DNA from: an uncultured Collinsella sp.
GTDB taxonomy: Bacteria > Actinomycetota > Coriobacteriia > Coriobacteriales > Coriobacteriaceae
Direction of reading: 5' to 3'
NCBI GenBank assembly: GCA_905198825.1
Contig: CAJKEF010000095.1
Span: forward strand, 1-5,556
DNA length: 5,556 nt
Positions within the stretch are counted from its first letter, which is position 1, and each line of letters starts with the position of its first letter. A program made the position numbers and the translations under genes. The notes under the pieces were generated by a model. The model searched no databases. It saw only the letters and a program-made list of their open reading frames with translations, and was not told the origin of the DNA. Positions 5,196 through 5,556 of this stretch are shown piece after piece.

Positions 5196-5556
5196 CTAGG
5201 CCAGGCTGCGCGCGAACGCGATGGCTTCGTCGACGCCTTCCGCCGTCGTGGCCCAGCTGGTGACGAAGCGTGCGACCGGGCGACCGTCCACGAGGGTGAT
5301 CTCTGCTCCGCAGGCGGCCTCGAGCCGGTCTGCCTGCTCGGGCGTGCACCAGAAGAACTGCTGGTTGCCCATCGTGCGGATGTAGGGCTCGTAGCCTGCT
5401 GCCTCGAGGCCGCGGGCGAGGGCGACGGCGCACGCGTCGGCATGCGCGGCGTGGCGCAGATAGGGGATGGCGCCGCTTTCATCGGGCGTGAAGGCGGCTT
5501 CGTATTGGACGCCCATCAGGCGGCCCTTGGCGGTCATCTGGCCGGCGCGCTTGGTG
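5196..5556 (-). CDS. Threonine-aldolase-type beta-eliminating lyase, C-terminal part (gene runs off the window)
   Basis: The frame stays open to the window edge; the visible 120 codons are the C-terminal third of a PLP-dependent aldolase/lyase of the low-specificity L-threonine aldolase family (usually about 340 residues). The frame begins TKRAGQMTAKGRLMGVQYEA, equivalent to the family's 'KQRG-x-LAKGRLLGIQFEALF' segment just after the active-site region. Also typical are GNQQFFW (near 72 residues before the end) and VARFVTSWATTAEGVDEAI near the C-terminus. Family members cleave L-threonine or L-allo-threonine to glycine and acetaldehyde. The ATG at 5537 is internal, because homology continues upstream of it. 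The PLP lysine and N-terminal domain lie outside the window, so substrate and integrity cannot be judged. The gene ends with TAG at 5196 and is followed by its own terminator. Confidence 0.88.
   Translation of the reverse strand, partial: TKRAGQMTAKGRLMGVQYEAAFTPDESGAIPYLRHAAHADACAVALARGLEAAGYEPYIRTMGNQQFFWCTPEQADRLEAACGAEITLVDGRPVARFVTSWATTAEGVDEAIAFARSLA

Noticed and set aside
4405..5433. A 342-codon minus-strand frame overlapping the Fe-S remnant and lyase
   Set aside because: It reads the lyase and Fe-S regions out of frame, giving Arg/Ser/Pro-rich sequence; only its short MSDKATICIG stretch may be a gene fragment.
1..5556. CRISPR arrays, tRNA or rRNA genes, insertion sequences, prophage or toxin-antitoxin genes
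   Set aside because: Looked for; no repeat-spacer pattern, RNA gene signature, transposase motif or small paired toxin-antitoxin genes were seen.

Overview
The window looks like chromosomal DNA from a high-GC actinobacterium of the class Coriobacteriia, most likely Collinsella or a close relative. This rests on GC-rich coding sequence, GC-hairpin terminators, and protein variants (a DUF362-type Fe-S protein, an L-threonine-aldolase-type lyase) that resemble those I know from that group. The genus is an inference from memory; no marker gene is present.

Layout, left to right. (1) Positions 13-3047 hold three genes on the minus strand, transcribed right to left. First is a PAQR/haemolysin-III membrane protein (2364-3047). 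Next, after 107 bp, is a CNNM/CorC-type 'haemolysin family' transporter with DUF21, two CBS domains and a CorC/HlyC domain (883-2256). Last, after 24 bp, is a soluble protein whose N-terminal half resembles the N-terminal domain of cyanophycin synthetase but stands alone, with a low-complexity Ala/Glu/Pro tail (13-858). (2) Positions 3048-3233 are an AT-richer divergent promoter region. It has an extended -10 promoter for the PAQR gene and a near-consensus sigma70 promoter for the hydrolase gene. Two near-identical 14-bp inverted-repeat sites bracket the hydrolase promoter and look like repressor operators. (3) Positions 3234-4199, plus strand, encode a membrane-anchored serine alpha/beta hydrolase with a complete catalytic triad. 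(4) Positions 4200-4450 lie between convergent genes and hold a long imperfect inverted repeat followed by a strong intrinsic terminator. (5) Positions 4451-5074, minus strand, are a 5'-truncated remnant of a DUF362/ferredoxin-type Fe-S protein. It lacks about the first 170 residues of its family and one ligand of its first Fe-S cluster, so it is probably a pseudogene. (6) Positions 5095-5133 are a 14-bp-stem terminator for the lyase gene. (7) Positions 5196-5556, minus strand, are the C-terminal third of a PLP-dependent threonine-aldolase-type lyase that runs off the window.

How the genes fit together. The PAQR and CNNM genes are both membrane proteins historically called haemolysins and now linked to membrane homeostasis and metal/Mg handling. 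Their co-orientation suggests co-transcription with the cyanophycin-synthetase-N-like gene. The hydrolase appears to be separately regulated. No ATP-grasp or Mur-ligase partner for the cyanophycin-like domain, no RNA gene, no CRISPR array and no insertion sequence is visible. The points most worth a second look are the standalone HxxEH-bearing cyanophycin synthetase N-like protein, the paired operators, the decayed Fe-S gene and the structured intergenic element.
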